A DNA stretch of 64,000 nt from Sphingopyxis sp. H050. Its GTDB lineage: Bacteria; Pseudomonadota; Alphaproteobacteria; Sphingomonadales; Sphingomonadaceae. The translations under genes were made by a program, and so were the position numbers. Positions 1-8,234 of the stretch are shown here, piece after piece (within the stretch, counting starts at the first letter, position 1; each line of letters opens with the position of its first letter). The DNA lies in contig NZ_LNRZ01000002.1 in the NCBI RefSeq assembly GCF_001468265.1, forward strand, positions 62,001-126,000. The letters are read 5' to 3'. A model generated the notes under the pieces. That model did not search any database. It worked only from the letters and a program-made list of their open reading frames with translations, and was not told the origin of the DNA.

Positions 1-1
1 C

Positions 2-283
2 GGCATCCCGATCGAACTCCAGCTCAGCGGCAGCCGCCTTATCGGTTGCCAGGCCGATGGAAAGGATTTGCTCGAAATGAATGCCCCTGAATCGCGTCAG
101 CTCGTGAGCGGCGGCAAGAGCGAGGAAATGCCGGTCACTGATCTGCTCGCAGCACTGGCGCGCGAGTTCGTGGTCCCTGAGACCATGCTGACTCTCGAAG
201 GCCCGACCAATTTCCAGATCGAACTTCCCGAGCGGATAGGTTTTGTCGGCTGGGGCCCGAACAGCGGAGAATTGCTGCGATGA
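2..283 (+). CDS. Unrecognised protein, C-terminal part only (runs in from the left edge)
   Basis: The reading frame is open from base 2 and has no convincing start codon inside the window, so this is the C-terminal portion (about 93 residues) of a longer gene. The first internal ATG is at 77, but coding-like residues precede it. The tail reads FQIELPERIGFVGWGPNSGE and has no family signature I recognise. Its stop codon overlaps the start of the next gene in an ATGA, so the two are probably translationally coupled and work together. The partner is a GHKL ATPase, which suggests a two-gene system, but the function of this protein cannot be told from the part seen. Confidence 0.6.
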   Translation, partial: GIPIELQLSGSRLIGCQADGKDLLEMNAPESRQLVSGGKSEEMPVTDLLAALAREFVVPETMLTLEGPTNFQIELPERIGFVGWGPNSGELLR

Positions 284-1944
284 CGAAAGCCCAGGTGCCC
301 GCCGACTCAGTGATCGTCGGATCCTATTCGCTCGAATCCCTGACCACGGGTATGTATGAAGATCCGCGGCACTGTATCCGCGAATATGTACAAAATGGCT
401 ATGACGCGATCCGTGCCGCGCGGGCCGTTGAACTGATCGGTCCGGCCGAAGGCCTCGTCACGGTTTCGATCAGCGGCTCGCAAAGTCGTCCCACGATCAC
501 CGTCAAGGACGATGGCACCGGCATTCCCTCCGCGCAGGCCGTCGGCATTCTCGTGTCTGTCGGCGCCAGCACCAAACGCTCGACGCTGAATGCAGGATTT
601 CGGGGGATCGGGCGCCTTGCCGGCATCGCCTATTGTACGACCCTTCGTTTCTCCACCACCGTGGCCGGTGAGGATGTCGCGACCATCGTCGAGTTCGATT
701 GCGGCCGCCTGCGAGGTTTCATGAAGCCCAGCGCGGACTATCAGGATATTCGCGAAGTCATCCGGCAATGCTCCACGAGCGACATCAGGACGGCACCGGT
801 TGATGCCCATTGGACCGAGGTTGAAATGATCGGCCTCACCGGTGTCGGTCTCGAATTTGCCGAAATCGAAAAGCTGGTGCCCTATCTCCGACAGGTTTGT
901 CCGACCGACTATTCGGATCGCTTCACCTTCGCGCCGCGCATCCGGAATTTCGCCGAGACAGTCGGACATCCGATCGGCTCGATCGAGGTTGAAACGCGCT
1001 ACAAGCGCGAACGCACCCAGATCCTCAAGGCCTATGACGATGCGACGCCGACGAGCGATCCGCGCAAGCCATCGACCGTGAATGACATCGAACTCATCAA
1101 CAACGCCGAGCTCGGCTGGCATGGCTGGATCGCCCGTTCGAACTTCAAGGGAGAACTTACCGACGACACGGTCGCAGGCGTGCGCTTCCGGATGAAAAAT
1201 ATCCAGATAGACGGGTCGAGCCTCATCGAGACTTTAGGGTCTGAGCTGACACTCGGTGGCACCGAAGGCCGCCTCCAACGCTACGCCGTCGGAGAGATTT
1301 TCATCACCAATCCCGCCGTAATCCCCAACGCGCGCCGCGACGGGTTCGAGGACAGCGCGGCCTGGCGCCAGATCCGCACTGACGTGAAGACGAAGGTCGC
1401 AAAGCGCGTCGTCACCCTCGTCCGGGAAGCCTCGAAGAGCCGGACGACGCTCCGCTCGATCGCCAGCGAAATAGCCGGGCTCGCGCGAACGATCGATGCG
1501 GAGTGGATCGAACCTGTCGTTGCCGACCGGGTCGCCGCCACCATCAATCGCATCCTTGCCCGGCTGAAGCCTGAGAAGCTCACCGGCGGAGACCCCGATG
1601 AGGTCGGTGGCCATGTGTCGAGGCTCAAGACATTGCAGGAGAAGCTCGACGAACTGCGCGCCCGCCCGAAACCGGAACCCGAGAGACCCCAGGAGGGAGG
1701 TGGCAACGTGCCTGCGCCGGAGGACGATGATGGCGGTGGTGCGGATGACGGCAACGACATTGGCGGCGGCAGCGGCGAAAGCGATGACGTCGGCGACGAC
1801 GACGAGATGGATTCCCCCGACGCCTGGCCTGCCGACCGCATGCTGGCAGCTGTGCGCTTCATCATCGAATCCGAACAGGGTGCAGAGGAGGCGCAGCGCA
1901 TATTCGCGGCTGCCGCTGCCCATCTTGCTGCGGGAGGACCATGA
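280..1944 (+). CDS. GHKL (Hsp90-like) ATPase domain protein
   Basis: A 554-residue protein with an N-terminal GHKL ATP-binding fold. The N box is REYVQNGYDAIRAA (near residues 33-46, with an EYVQN core in place of the more usual E-x2-x2-N), the Mg/ATP motif is KDDGTGIP (about 77-84) and the lid glycine motif is GFRGIGRLAG (about 107-116). This arrangement is that of stand-alone HATPase_c_3-type proteins, as seen in Hsp90/MutL/MORC relatives, and not of histidine kinases, since no DHp domain is visible. The last 100 residues are a low-complexity Gly/Asp-rich acidic linker followed by a short helical end. The start overlaps the preceding stop (ATGA). Stand-alone GHKL ATPases in accessory DNA are often linked to phage defence or DNA handling; that role is inference here. 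Confidence 0.85.
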   Translation: MTKAQVPADSVIVGSYSLESLTTGMYEDPRHCIREYVQNGYDAIRAARAVELIGPAEGLVTVSISGSQSRPTITVKDDGTGIPSAQAVGILVSVGASTKRSTLNAGFRGIGRLAGIAYCTTLRFSTTVAGEDVATIVEFDCGRLRGFMKPSADYQDIREVIRQCSTSDIRTAPVDAHWTEVEMIGLTGVGLEFAEIEKLVPYLRQVCPTDYSDRFTFAPRIRNFAETVGHPIGSIEVETRYKRERTQILKAYDDATPTSDPRKPSTVNDIELINNAELGWHGWIARSNFKGELTDDTVAGVRFRMKNIQIDGSSLIETLGSELTLGGTEGRLQRYAVGEIFITNPAVIPNARRDGFEDSAAWRQIRTDVKTKVAKRVVTLVREASKSRTTLRSIASEIAGLARTIDAEWIEPVVADRVAATINRILARLKPEKLTGGDPDEVGGHVSRLKTLQEKLDELRARPKPEPERPQEGGGNVPAPEDDDGGGADDGNDIGGGSGESDDVGDDDEMDSPDAWPADRMLAAVRFIIESEQGAEEAQRIFAAAAAHLAAGGP

Positions 1945-2066
1945 CCCACGGGCTTTACGTCATCGCATCTCTCGCCGGATGAGCGCTGCCGCCCTGTTCC
2001 AGACGATATCCGTGAGAATCAGACCATGCTGCCGGACGGCAAAACAGAGCCCATAGGGAAAGATAC

Positions 2067-2267
2067 TCATGTCGTGCGCCGAAGCGGTGCCTCGAGGAGC
2101 AGTTGCAGCGTCTTTCGCTTGCGCCTTATTCGGGCAATAATCTCCGTCACACGCGACGGCGACAATCCGAATTGCCGTCCGAGTGCCGCATAGCTTGCCC
2201 CTTCGCTATGCAGCCTCTCCATTTCGGCATTCCGGGCATCCTTCACCGTCATCGATCTTGTCCTCAT
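2067..2267 (-). CDS. Small helix-turn-helix protein
   Basis: A 66-residue basic protein. The segment ASYAALGRQFGLSPSRVTEI (about residues 25-44) fits a resolvase/sigma-like helix-turn-helix: helix, tight turn at a glycine, recognition helix beginning SPSRV. A second possible start is the internal Met at residue 6. It is transcribed opposite to its neighbours and is the only reverse gene within the first 6 kb, divergent from the nuclease block, so it could be a local repressor. About 240 bases separate it from the next gene; no operator could be defined by eye. Confidence 0.55.
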   Translation of the reverse strand: MRTRSMTVKDARNAEMERLHSEGASYAALGRQFGLSPSRVTEIIARIRRKRKTLQLLLEAPLRRTT

Positions 2268-2505
2268 ATCGAGATCCCCGACGGCGTTTCGCCGTTGGAC
2301 CGGTCCTCCCAGTATCGCGCCGCGAGATCATCACGCAAGTAGAAGTTCATTCTATGTTCCTGTCCGCTCTCCGGCTTCGAATTCTTCTCGTTCTGCCACT
2401 CCGGCGAAGGACGCTATAGCGATCCACGGCTTTGACTGGCTTTGGAACAAGCTTTTCTTCATGGTCCGTCCGCATCATGGATATGGAAAGGGGAATGGCC
2501 GGCCG

Positions 2506-2994
2506 ATGATCGAACAGGAACAAGCCAGCTGGAAATCCCGTGACTATTTCGCCGAAATGTATGTGGCGGGCCTGATGGCCGACGCCGGCTGGAACCTCTA
2601 TTTCCCGCACCGCGACCAGGGGTTCGACATGATCGCAACCTATGCTGCCGCCGACGGTATGATCGTCCGGCCAGTCCAGGTGAAGGGCAAATATCCGACC
2701 GAGGGAAAAACAGACAAGGCTCGCTACGGTTATGTGGGTCCGATCACGGCTTTTCATGACGACATGATCCTGGCAATCCCGCTCTTCGCAGGGCTCGAGG
2801 ATCCTGCGCCGCGACACATCGCCTGGATGCCGCGCAAGGCCATTCGTCCCGCCGCCCAGGATCGCTGGCGATGCGAACCGGCGCGCTTCGTCGATGGCTT
2901 GCCAAAGCCCCGCGACACTTTTCTGGGATATTTCGACCAGGTGGGATTAATGCGCTGGGTCCTGCCCACCATCGATCCGATCCTGGCGGACTAG
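2506..2994 (+). CDS. PD-(D/E)XK-like nuclease-fold protein
   Basis: A 162-residue protein with the layout of a small PD-(D/E)XK enzyme: a glutamate in the first helix (E17 in YFAEMYVAG), the metal aspartate in DQGFDMI (D41), and the core strand PVQVKGK (Q58, K60). The Q-x-K form replaces the usual E-x-K and is known in several PD-(D/E)XK subfamilies. The pattern 'membrane-free short protein, aromatic Y..P..D.G.D, then QVKG' resembles group-I-intron-type and DUF4365-like nucleases. The in-frame ATG at 2461 would add 15 residues; I prefer 2506 because homology-like sequence begins there. The next gene starts 8 bases downstream, so both are probably co-transcribed. Nuclease activity is inferred. 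Confidence 0.6.
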   Translation: MIEQEQASWKSRDYFAEMYVAGLMADAGWNLYFPHRDQGFDMIATYAAADGMIVRPVQVKGKYPTEGKTDKARYGYVGPITAFHDDMILAIPLFAGLEDPAPRHIAWMPRKAIRPAAQDRWRCEPARFVDGLPKPRDTFLGYFDQVGLMRWVLPTIDPILAD

Positions 2995-3002
2995 CCGCCG
3001 CG

Positions 3003-3854
3003 ATGCCGCTAACCTTCAACATGCTGCTGCGCTCGGAAGGCATCGATCCGGCCGAGGTGCGCCTGCTCCGTCATCAGACCGAGAAGGAGCGTGGCCGCAC
3101 ACCTTATTCGCTCTGGCGCGACGATCCCGCTGCCTTCGAGCGATATCAATCCGTCCAGGACGTGAAACAGCGCAGCCATTTCCGCAGTGCCTTTTGGGCG
3201 AGCTTCGTGGCGCCGCCCGGCGGCGGCACCCTGTTCGTCGGCCTCTATCGGGTGAAGCTGATCGGCGCCGTCGCGGTCGGTGCGATCGACGCCTTCACCG
3301 GGCGGGGCATCGGCGAGGAGAAGGGCTGGGCGCAATATGATCAATATGACTGTATATTGATGCCGGATCTCGCTGACTATGTCGGCCGCCTGTCCATCCA
3401 TTGGGGTGATAGCGCGAGCAGCCGCCGCGCCTGGAAGCAGCGGGCGGAGCTGCGCGACAAGCCGATCGTTGAGCTCTTGCGTGCCTTTCGCGAGGATCCC
3501 TTCCCGGGCTTCACCAATCTCGTCCGTCCGCTGTCCGAGGTCGAGACGATACCAGCGGCGTGGAAGGAAGTGCTCGCCGCCAGCCGAGGGGTCTATCTGC
3601 TCGCCTGTCCGCGCACGCGTGAACATTATGTCGGGTCCGCCTGCTCAGCCGGAGGGTTCCTCGCGCGCTGGCGCGATTATGTCGCGTCCGGTCATGGCGG
3701 CAATGTCGGCCTCAGAATCCGCGACCCTTCCGATTTTACGGTCAGCATCCTCGAGGTCGCGGGGTCGGCCGCCTCGGAGGCCGACATCCTTGCCATGGAA
3801 GCTCAATGGAAAGCGAAGCTTTTGAGCCGCACCATCGGCCTCAACCGCAATTGA
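3003..3854 (+). CDS. GIY-YIG nuclease domain protein
   Basis: A 283-residue protein with a unique N-terminal region of about 190 residues and a C-terminal GIY-YIG domain. The hallmark strands are GVYLLAC (about 196-202, for GIY) and HYVGSA (about 207-212, for YIG). The arginine in FLARWRDY follows at the catalytic position, and EADILAMEAQWKAKL near the C-terminus supplies the metal-binding glutamate; the protein ends GLNRN, where an asparagine is usual. The N-terminal region begins with LLRHQTEKERGRTPYSLW and may recognise DNA or a partner. It follows the PD-(D/E)XK gene by 8 bases. Similar fusions are annotated in proteobacteria as 'GIY-YIG nuclease family protein'; the substrate is unknown. 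Confidence 0.75.
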   Translation: MPLTFNMLLRSEGIDPAEVRLLRHQTEKERGRTPYSLWRDDPAAFERYQSVQDVKQRSHFRSAFWASFVAPPGGGTLFVGLYRVKLIGAVAVGAIDAFTGRGIGEEKGWAQYDQYDCILMPDLADYVGRLSIHWGDSASSRRAWKQRAELRDKPIVELLRAFREDPFPGFTNLVRPLSEVETIPAAWKEVLAASRGVYLLACPRTREHYVGSACSAGGFLARWRDYVASGHGGNVGLRIRDPSDFTVSILEVAGSAASEADILAMEAQWKAKLLSRTIGLNRN

Positions 3855-3909
3855 GTAGGTGCGATGCGACCTTGCCCCTCGGTTGCCAGCCCGGCAGGAG
3901 AATACGGCC

Positions 3910-4380
3910 ATGATGCGCGGTGACGAGATCGACCGGGAATTCCGGGCCATCGTGTTCGACTTCTTCTATTGGTTCTCGCGCTTCGAATTCGCGCTGAAGG
4001 AAAGGCGCTATCTGAAGTCGCATGTGGTCGGACGGAAAGCGGAACCGAGCTGGAAGGAATTCTGGGAAGCCCATGAAGGTGCGTACAAACTGACGCCCGC
4101 AGCCAAAGCGCTCATCGCGGCAAAACCCGAACGGCAGATCGTCGGCGAGCCCGACCATGATTTCGAAGAGCCGCCGATCCCCGAAGATGCCTCGGACCTC
4201 CAAGCACTGACGATATACGTCCGGACGGTCCGTAACAACCTCTTCCACGGCGGCAAGCATGGGCTTAGCTATTGGAGCGATCCGCCGCGTACCCGTCTTC
4301 TCCTCACGACCACGATCACCATTCTCGATGAGCTGGCCAGACTCGGCGGTTTTGGCGGCGATTATGATCTCTATTACTGA
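3910..4380 (+). CDS. HEPN-like protein
   Basis: A 156-residue, helix-rich protein carrying RNNLFH (R108 to H113), a match to the R-x4-6-H signature of HEPN ribonucleases with the polar residue right after the arginine. The motif lies in a predicted helix after LQALTIYVRTV, as expected for the HEPN fold. HEPN proteins act as RNases in toxin-antitoxin, abortive infection and CRISPR systems. The start is the ATG preceded by GGCAGGAG at 8-base spacing; an in-frame ATG at 3862 lacks this. The end overlaps the beginning of the DUF3800 gene by 17 bases, so the pair is probably coupled. Overall family assignment rests on one motif and context. Confidence 0.55.
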   Translation: MMRGDEIDREFRAIVFDFFYWFSRFEFALKERRYLKSHVVGRKAEPSWKEFWEAHEGAYKLTPAAKALIAAKPERQIVGEPDHDFEEPPIPEDASDLQALTIYVRTVRNNLFHGGKHGLSYWSDPPRTRLLLTTTITILDELARLGGFGGDYDLYY

Positions 4381-5475
4381 ACCCCATGGCTCTCCGCCCG
4401 AACCCACCGCCTATTTTATCGATGAGAGCGGCCATAGCGGCGATCTCGCAGCCACCCGCGCGCTCGATTTCGCCGATCAGCCGGTCTTCGCGCTTGCCTG
4501 TATCGGCGTCGCCGATGCAAGGGCGCTCGGCGCCGAGATGGAACGCCTGCGCGGTGTCCATGGCTGCGGCCCGGGCGAGCTCAAATCGGCCATGGCGCGC
4601 TTGCCCCGGTTCGTGACCGACCTCGCGGCCTATCTGAAGGCGCGGGACTGCCCGGTCTTCATCGAGCTCGTTGACAAGCGCTTCTTTATCGCCACGCATG
4701 TTGTGACCTATCTGCTCTGCGGCGGGCTTGGCCTGGGCCAGGTGCCCGAACCTGTTCGCAACGCCGTCGCCGAATTCCTGACCGACGAACCGGCCGACGC
4801 TCTCCTGCTCGGCTATCTCGCAGCATGCCGCGAGCCGTCGCTCCCGGCTATCCGCGTGCTTCTCGATGAGCTGTGGGCCTGGTTCGACCCTCGGACGGAG
4901 ACATCGCCAGAGTCGGCCAGTTTCTCACAATGGAAGCCCGAGACCGTGCCTGTCGGGCCGACGCCGACACAAGGGCCTTCCTGCCGCTGCCCGACCGGAC
5001 CGAGTCCGACCGGATGGTCTGGATGCTGCCCAACCTGACATCGCTCGCTCATATCTATGGCCGCATCAACCTGTCCCGTGCCGGGGGTCTCGAAGGCGTG
5101 AGCCTCGTCCATGACGAGCAACTCCAATATGGCCGCGTTCTTGCCGACACCAAGGCGGCGATGGATGACCTCGCCCGGCAGGGGCCTGTCATGCATCTTC
5201 CCTTCGCCGACTATGACGTGTCCGGCGCCGCCGCGTTATGCTTCACCGCCAGCACGAACGATCTGTGCTTGCAGGCCAGCGATCTCCTTGCCGGTTGCGC
5301 CATGCGGTTCGCGCGCGATGCCGCGGACAAGCGGCGCCGGCTCGATCCGTCGCTGCGCGAGGCCTTTTTCGCGCTCTTGAGGCTCACCGACGCGTCCAGG
5401 GGCCACGGTGTCAATCTCGTCTTCACCTATGCGGCGCTGGGCCGGATGGGCATACCGGTCCACCGGGCGTTCTGA
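4364..5475 (+). pseudogene. DUF3800 family gene broken by a frameshift
   Basis: The N-terminal half carries the DUF3800 hallmark YFIDESGHSG (acidic pair near residues 20-21), typical of an RNase H-like fold. The matching C-terminal half, with LCLQASDLLAGCAMRF (aspartate and ADLLAG-like segment), is in a different frame. The first frame is open from 4364 to 5038 and the second from 4870 to 5475; a TGA at 4867 in the second frame places the switch after that point. The protein quality of the first frame collapses after the residues WAWFDP, so the shift is probably at 4886-4896, equal to one missing base. No classical slippery heptamer is visible. It could be a real inactivating mutation or a sequencing error. 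The start overlaps the HEPN gene by 17 bases. Confidence 0.7.
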
Positions 5476-5529
5476 ACGCCTTGTGGGAGGGAGGGCCTAA
5501 AGCGGCCAAACTTCGCGGGGGAGCGTGAG

Positions 5530-6177
5530 ATGATCCATATCGAACCCCTGATGACGCGCTTGAGCGCCCGACGTCCGATCTTCCACTCGGAGGCGGACTT
5601 TCAGCACGAACTGGCGATCGAACTCCGCGCCATGGATCCCGCGCTCGCGCTGCGGCTCGAATATCCCTTCGGGCTCGGTGCGCGCGCCAGCCTCGATATC
5701 CTGCTCCGAAAGAAGAACGTACTGGCCGGCCTCGAGCTCAAATATCTGTGCCGCGCCGCCGATGTCTCGGTCGCCGGCGAGGCGTTCCGCCTGCGCCATC
5801 AAAGCGCGCACGACATCCGCCGCTACGACGTCTGCAAGGATGTCGTCCGCATGGAGGCCTTCTGCGAACGCTTCGGCGCCACCGGCGGCGTCCTCATCCT
5901 CACCAACGACCCGGCCTATTGGTCGCCGCGCCGGCACGCCGACACGTTCGACGCCGCGTTCAACCTCGCCGACCTTCGGGTGCTTGGCGGCACGCTGGCC
6001 TGGGCCGAGGGCGCCGGCTCGGGAACGACCAGGGGGCGGGAGGTGCCGCTGGCAATCGCCGGTAGCTATCCGCTGGCTTGGCGCGACTATGCCGATGTCG
6101 GTGGAGCCGGCGGCCGCTTGCGCTATCTCTTTATCCCCATCGGCTGCGTCGAAACCCGAGGCGCCGCGGACGCTTGA
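5530..6177 (+). CDS. PD-(D/E)XK nuclease-fold protein (second)
   Basis: A 215-residue protein with a clear PD-(D/E)XK core: FHSEADFQHEL in the first helix (E21/E27), SLDILL (D56) and GLELKY (E69, K71). This spacing resembles restriction-endonuclease-like proteins of defence islands. A good ribosome binding site (GGGGGAG) lies 6 bases before the ATG. The C-terminal 90 residues, with VLILTNDPAYWSP, continue the fold and hold no further domain that I recognise. It is the last gene of the same-strand nuclease block. The following gene is convergent, only 45 bases away. Confidence 0.7.
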   Translation: MIHIEPLMTRLSARRPIFHSEADFQHELAIELRAMDPALALRLEYPFGLGARASLDILLRKKNVLAGLELKYLCRAADVSVAGEAFRLRHQSAHDIRRYDVCKDVVRMEAFCERFGATGGVLILTNDPAYWSPRRHADTFDAAFNLADLRVLGGTLAWAEGAGSGTTRGREVPLAIAGSYPLAWRDYADVGGAGGRLRYLFIPIGCVETRGAADA

Positions 6178-6222
6178 GCATCGCGTCGTAGCATGTCGTC
6201 GCTATTTTCAGCCACGGCTCCG

Positions 6223-7008
6223 CTAGACCCAGACCGCGGAGCCATAGGCACGTCGGAGCGCGCGACGCCGCTCTTCTTCGCGGCGGGCCTGCGCCCGGGC
6301 TCCTTCGGGCCTGATCTCGCAATCAAGATCGTAGAGCGACGCCTTGGCCATGTTGAAGCCCGCATTGAGAGTCTCGCGGCCAAAATCGTCGGTATGGGGC
6401 TTCGCGTCGAACCCGGCATGGATTGCGGCCGCGATCAGCAGGCCATTGGGGACATAGACCGGCCCGAGCTTTTCGCCGCCGGGATAGCGGCATTCATAAT
6501 TCTCGGCGATATGCTTCAGCCAATAGCTGTTGGTCGCGGGCCGGATCGTTTTCGTTCGTTCGACCCGCGCGACGAAGGCGAGACTGGCGAGGAAGGGTTC
6601 GGCCGAATGACCGCTGACCAGCTCGGCCCGGTCGTCGTCGAAGCGCTGGCGCCGCACCGCTGCCGTGTCGTCCGGCTGCCATTCGCCGATGCCGAAGCCG
6701 CTAGCGGTCAGCGTCGGATAGCGCTCGGCTACCTGCTCGAGTGCAGCCTTGGCGACCGCTCGGTACAGTGCCGTACCCGGACCGTGGAAGTCATGCTGCG
6801 CCAGATAGGCCGTAAACGCCGCGCCATCGGCGACGGCATGATGACCCGCGTCCGTATTCGCCTTGAGCGACGCATAGGTCCGGTATGCCAGCCCCCGCGC
6901 GAGCGCTTCGCAGCGGTGCGACGATTTGACCTCGGGCAGCGCCTTGGTCAGCGAACGTTTGACCGCATCGACAGCGGACGCAGTGACGGAAATGGACAGG
7001 GTGAACAT
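6223..7008 (-). CDS. Unrecognised element-encoded protein
   Basis: A 261-residue soluble protein with no family that I can name. Visible features: SYWLKHIAENYECRYP (about 158-173) followed by YVPNGLLIAAAIHAGF (about 180-195), a Trp/Tyr helix plus hydrophobic helix, and a highly charged Arg/Glu C-terminal helix (EGARAQARREEERRRALRR, near 231-249). The start is firm: GGAGGT stands 6 bases before the ATG. It lies opposite to its neighbours and ends close to the nuclease gene on the other strand. From memory, proteins with the YWLKH...NG.LIAAAI.GF pattern occur on plasmids and integrative elements of alphaproteobacteria, but no role is established. Confidence 0.6.
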   Translation of the reverse strand: MFTLSISVTASAVDAVKRSLTKALPEVKSSHRCEALARGLAYRTYASLKANTDAGHHAVADGAAFTAYLAQHDFHGPGTALYRAVAKAALEQVAERYPTLTASGFGIGEWQPDDTAAVRRQRFDDDRAELVSGHSAEPFLASLAFVARVERTKTIRPATNSYWLKHIAENYECRYPGGEKLGPVYVPNGLLIAAAIHAGFDAKPHTDDFGRETLNAGFNMAKASLYDLDCEIRPEGARAQARREEERRRALRRAYGSAVWV

Positions 7009-7755
7009 TGAGCACCTCCAGGAGGGGCATGGCCGTTCGCCGATTACGCAGCTGCCCGGTGGAAGGGTGCCTCGGGATCATGATGCAAAAGCTCGATGGT
7101 CTTCGGACGTTTGACCCGGCGACAGGTCACAGGTGTCCAACCCGAAATGCGATATAGGAATCCCGGTTCGGCGCCGCAAGGGGCTGCGCAGCGGTTCGCT
7201 CTGAACCATTCCGCTGACGGAGGTGAGCGAGGACGGCTGCCCGCTGGCGCGGGCACCGCCGCTCTATCTCCGCGTCGCTCGCGCGCCGCTCCGACCGAGC
7301 GCCGGCTGCGCCGGATCTCGGCCCTGCCGGATGACGATAGGCTCCCGGGGGAAGAAAGGCGCGGGGTGAAGGATAGGGTGGATGTGGAGATCAGCGGCGC
7401 TAGCGGAAAGGCCGCGGACGGCGGTCGGCCGCGTCGGCGGAGGCCTCGAGATCGGCAGCAAGCTGACGCAGCGCCCGTGCGGCGCCCAGCCGTTCGAGGC
7501 CGTCGCCATGCGCGGCCGCGCTGCCGCGCTCGGCGCGGGACCGCGCCAGCCGCGCGACCGTTCGCATCGTCTCCGAGTCCATGGGTGCGATCATAGCGCC
7601 CGAGCCACCATGAAGCGAGCCTCGGTGCGGCGGCGAAGGTGAAGATCCCCTTGCGCGTCGGCACGCGGCCGCGGCGGTGGGACAGAGAGGAGAGAGGGCT
7701 TTTGGAAGGTGTCGCTTGGGACTGGCCTGAGCGACATATGTCAAAGGAAAGTCTC
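7009..7755. other. Long intergenic stretch, at most one weak small gene
   Basis: No convincing gene covers this 750-base stretch. The only candidate is a reverse-strand frame at 7400-7594 (64 residues, beginning MIAPMDSETM, rich in Ala/Arg/Leu, with a helical repeat ALRQLAADLEASADAADRR). It could be a small helical protein but has no strong ribosome binding site. Longer frames on both strands are Arg/Ser/Pro-rich and look like shadow translation of GC-rich DNA. The stretch should hold the promoters for the reverse gene on the left and the DUF736 gene on the right. Confidence 0.4.
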
Positions 7756-8220
7756 ATGAATATCGGTGAATTCAACGTCCGCAATGGCCGTCTCCTGGGT
7801 TCGATCGCCACCCGCACGATCGATCTGCCGCGCCTCGGCCTCCGTCCCGTCGAAAGCGACAATGACCGCGCCCCGGTCTTCGAGATCATCGCGCTCAATG
7901 TCGGCAATCGCTGGGTCCAGGTCGGCGCACTCTGGGAAGCCGTCGCCAAGCACACGACCGGCGAGGTGTTTCTCCAGGGCTCGATCGACGATCCGGGCCT
8001 CGCCGAACCGCTCCCTATCGCGCTCTTCGGAAGCGATGAGGATGGCTATCGCGTCGCCTGGCGTCGCCCGCAGCGGCGCGACGATTTCGGTCCCGCGATC
8101 CGCTCGGGCCGCGCCGGCGATCCCTCGGGGGATCAGGGCGGCTTCGGCGACAGCACCGCTGGTCGCGACGGTGGCGTGATGGGCGACGAGCAGCCCGTCG
8201 ATGACGAGATCCCCTTCTGA
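7756..8220 (+). CDS. DUF736 family protein with an SSB-like C-terminal tip
   Basis: A 154-residue protein. Residues 1-105 match the DUF736 pattern: an opening MNIGEFNVRNGRLLGSI, a central strand APVFEIIAL, then VGALWEAVAKHT, and the closing YRVAWRRPQRRD. DUF736 genes are regular companions of transfer genes on alphaproteobacterial plasmids and integrative elements; their function is not known. After residue 110 comes a Gly/Asp-rich flexible tail ending VDDEIPF, which closely matches the DDDIPF tip by which single-stranded DNA-binding protein recruits replication and repair enzymes. This suggests the protein binds DNA or competes for SSB partners (inference). The ATG at 7756 begins the conserved region; a longer frame upstream is not protein-like. 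A strong terminator follows. Confidence 0.85.
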   Translation: MNIGEFNVRNGRLLGSIATRTIDLPRLGLRPVESDNDRAPVFEIIALNVGNRWVQVGALWEAVAKHTTGEVFLQGSIDDPGLAEPLPIALFGSDEDGYRVAWRRPQRRDDFGPAIRSGRAGDPSGDQGGFGDSTAGRDGGVMGDEQPVDDEIPF

Positions 8221-8234
8221 CGGGCGGCTTGGCC

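Noticed and set aside
4860..4920. Programmed -1 frameshift in the DUF3800 gene
   Set aside because: No X-XXY-YYZ slippery heptamer or following pseudoknot could be seen; simple mutation or sequencing error is more likely.
7044..7955. 303-residue reverse-strand frame across the gap before DUF736
   Set aside because: Ser/Arg/Pro-rich, overlaps the well supported DUF736 gene and has no ribosome binding site or motif.
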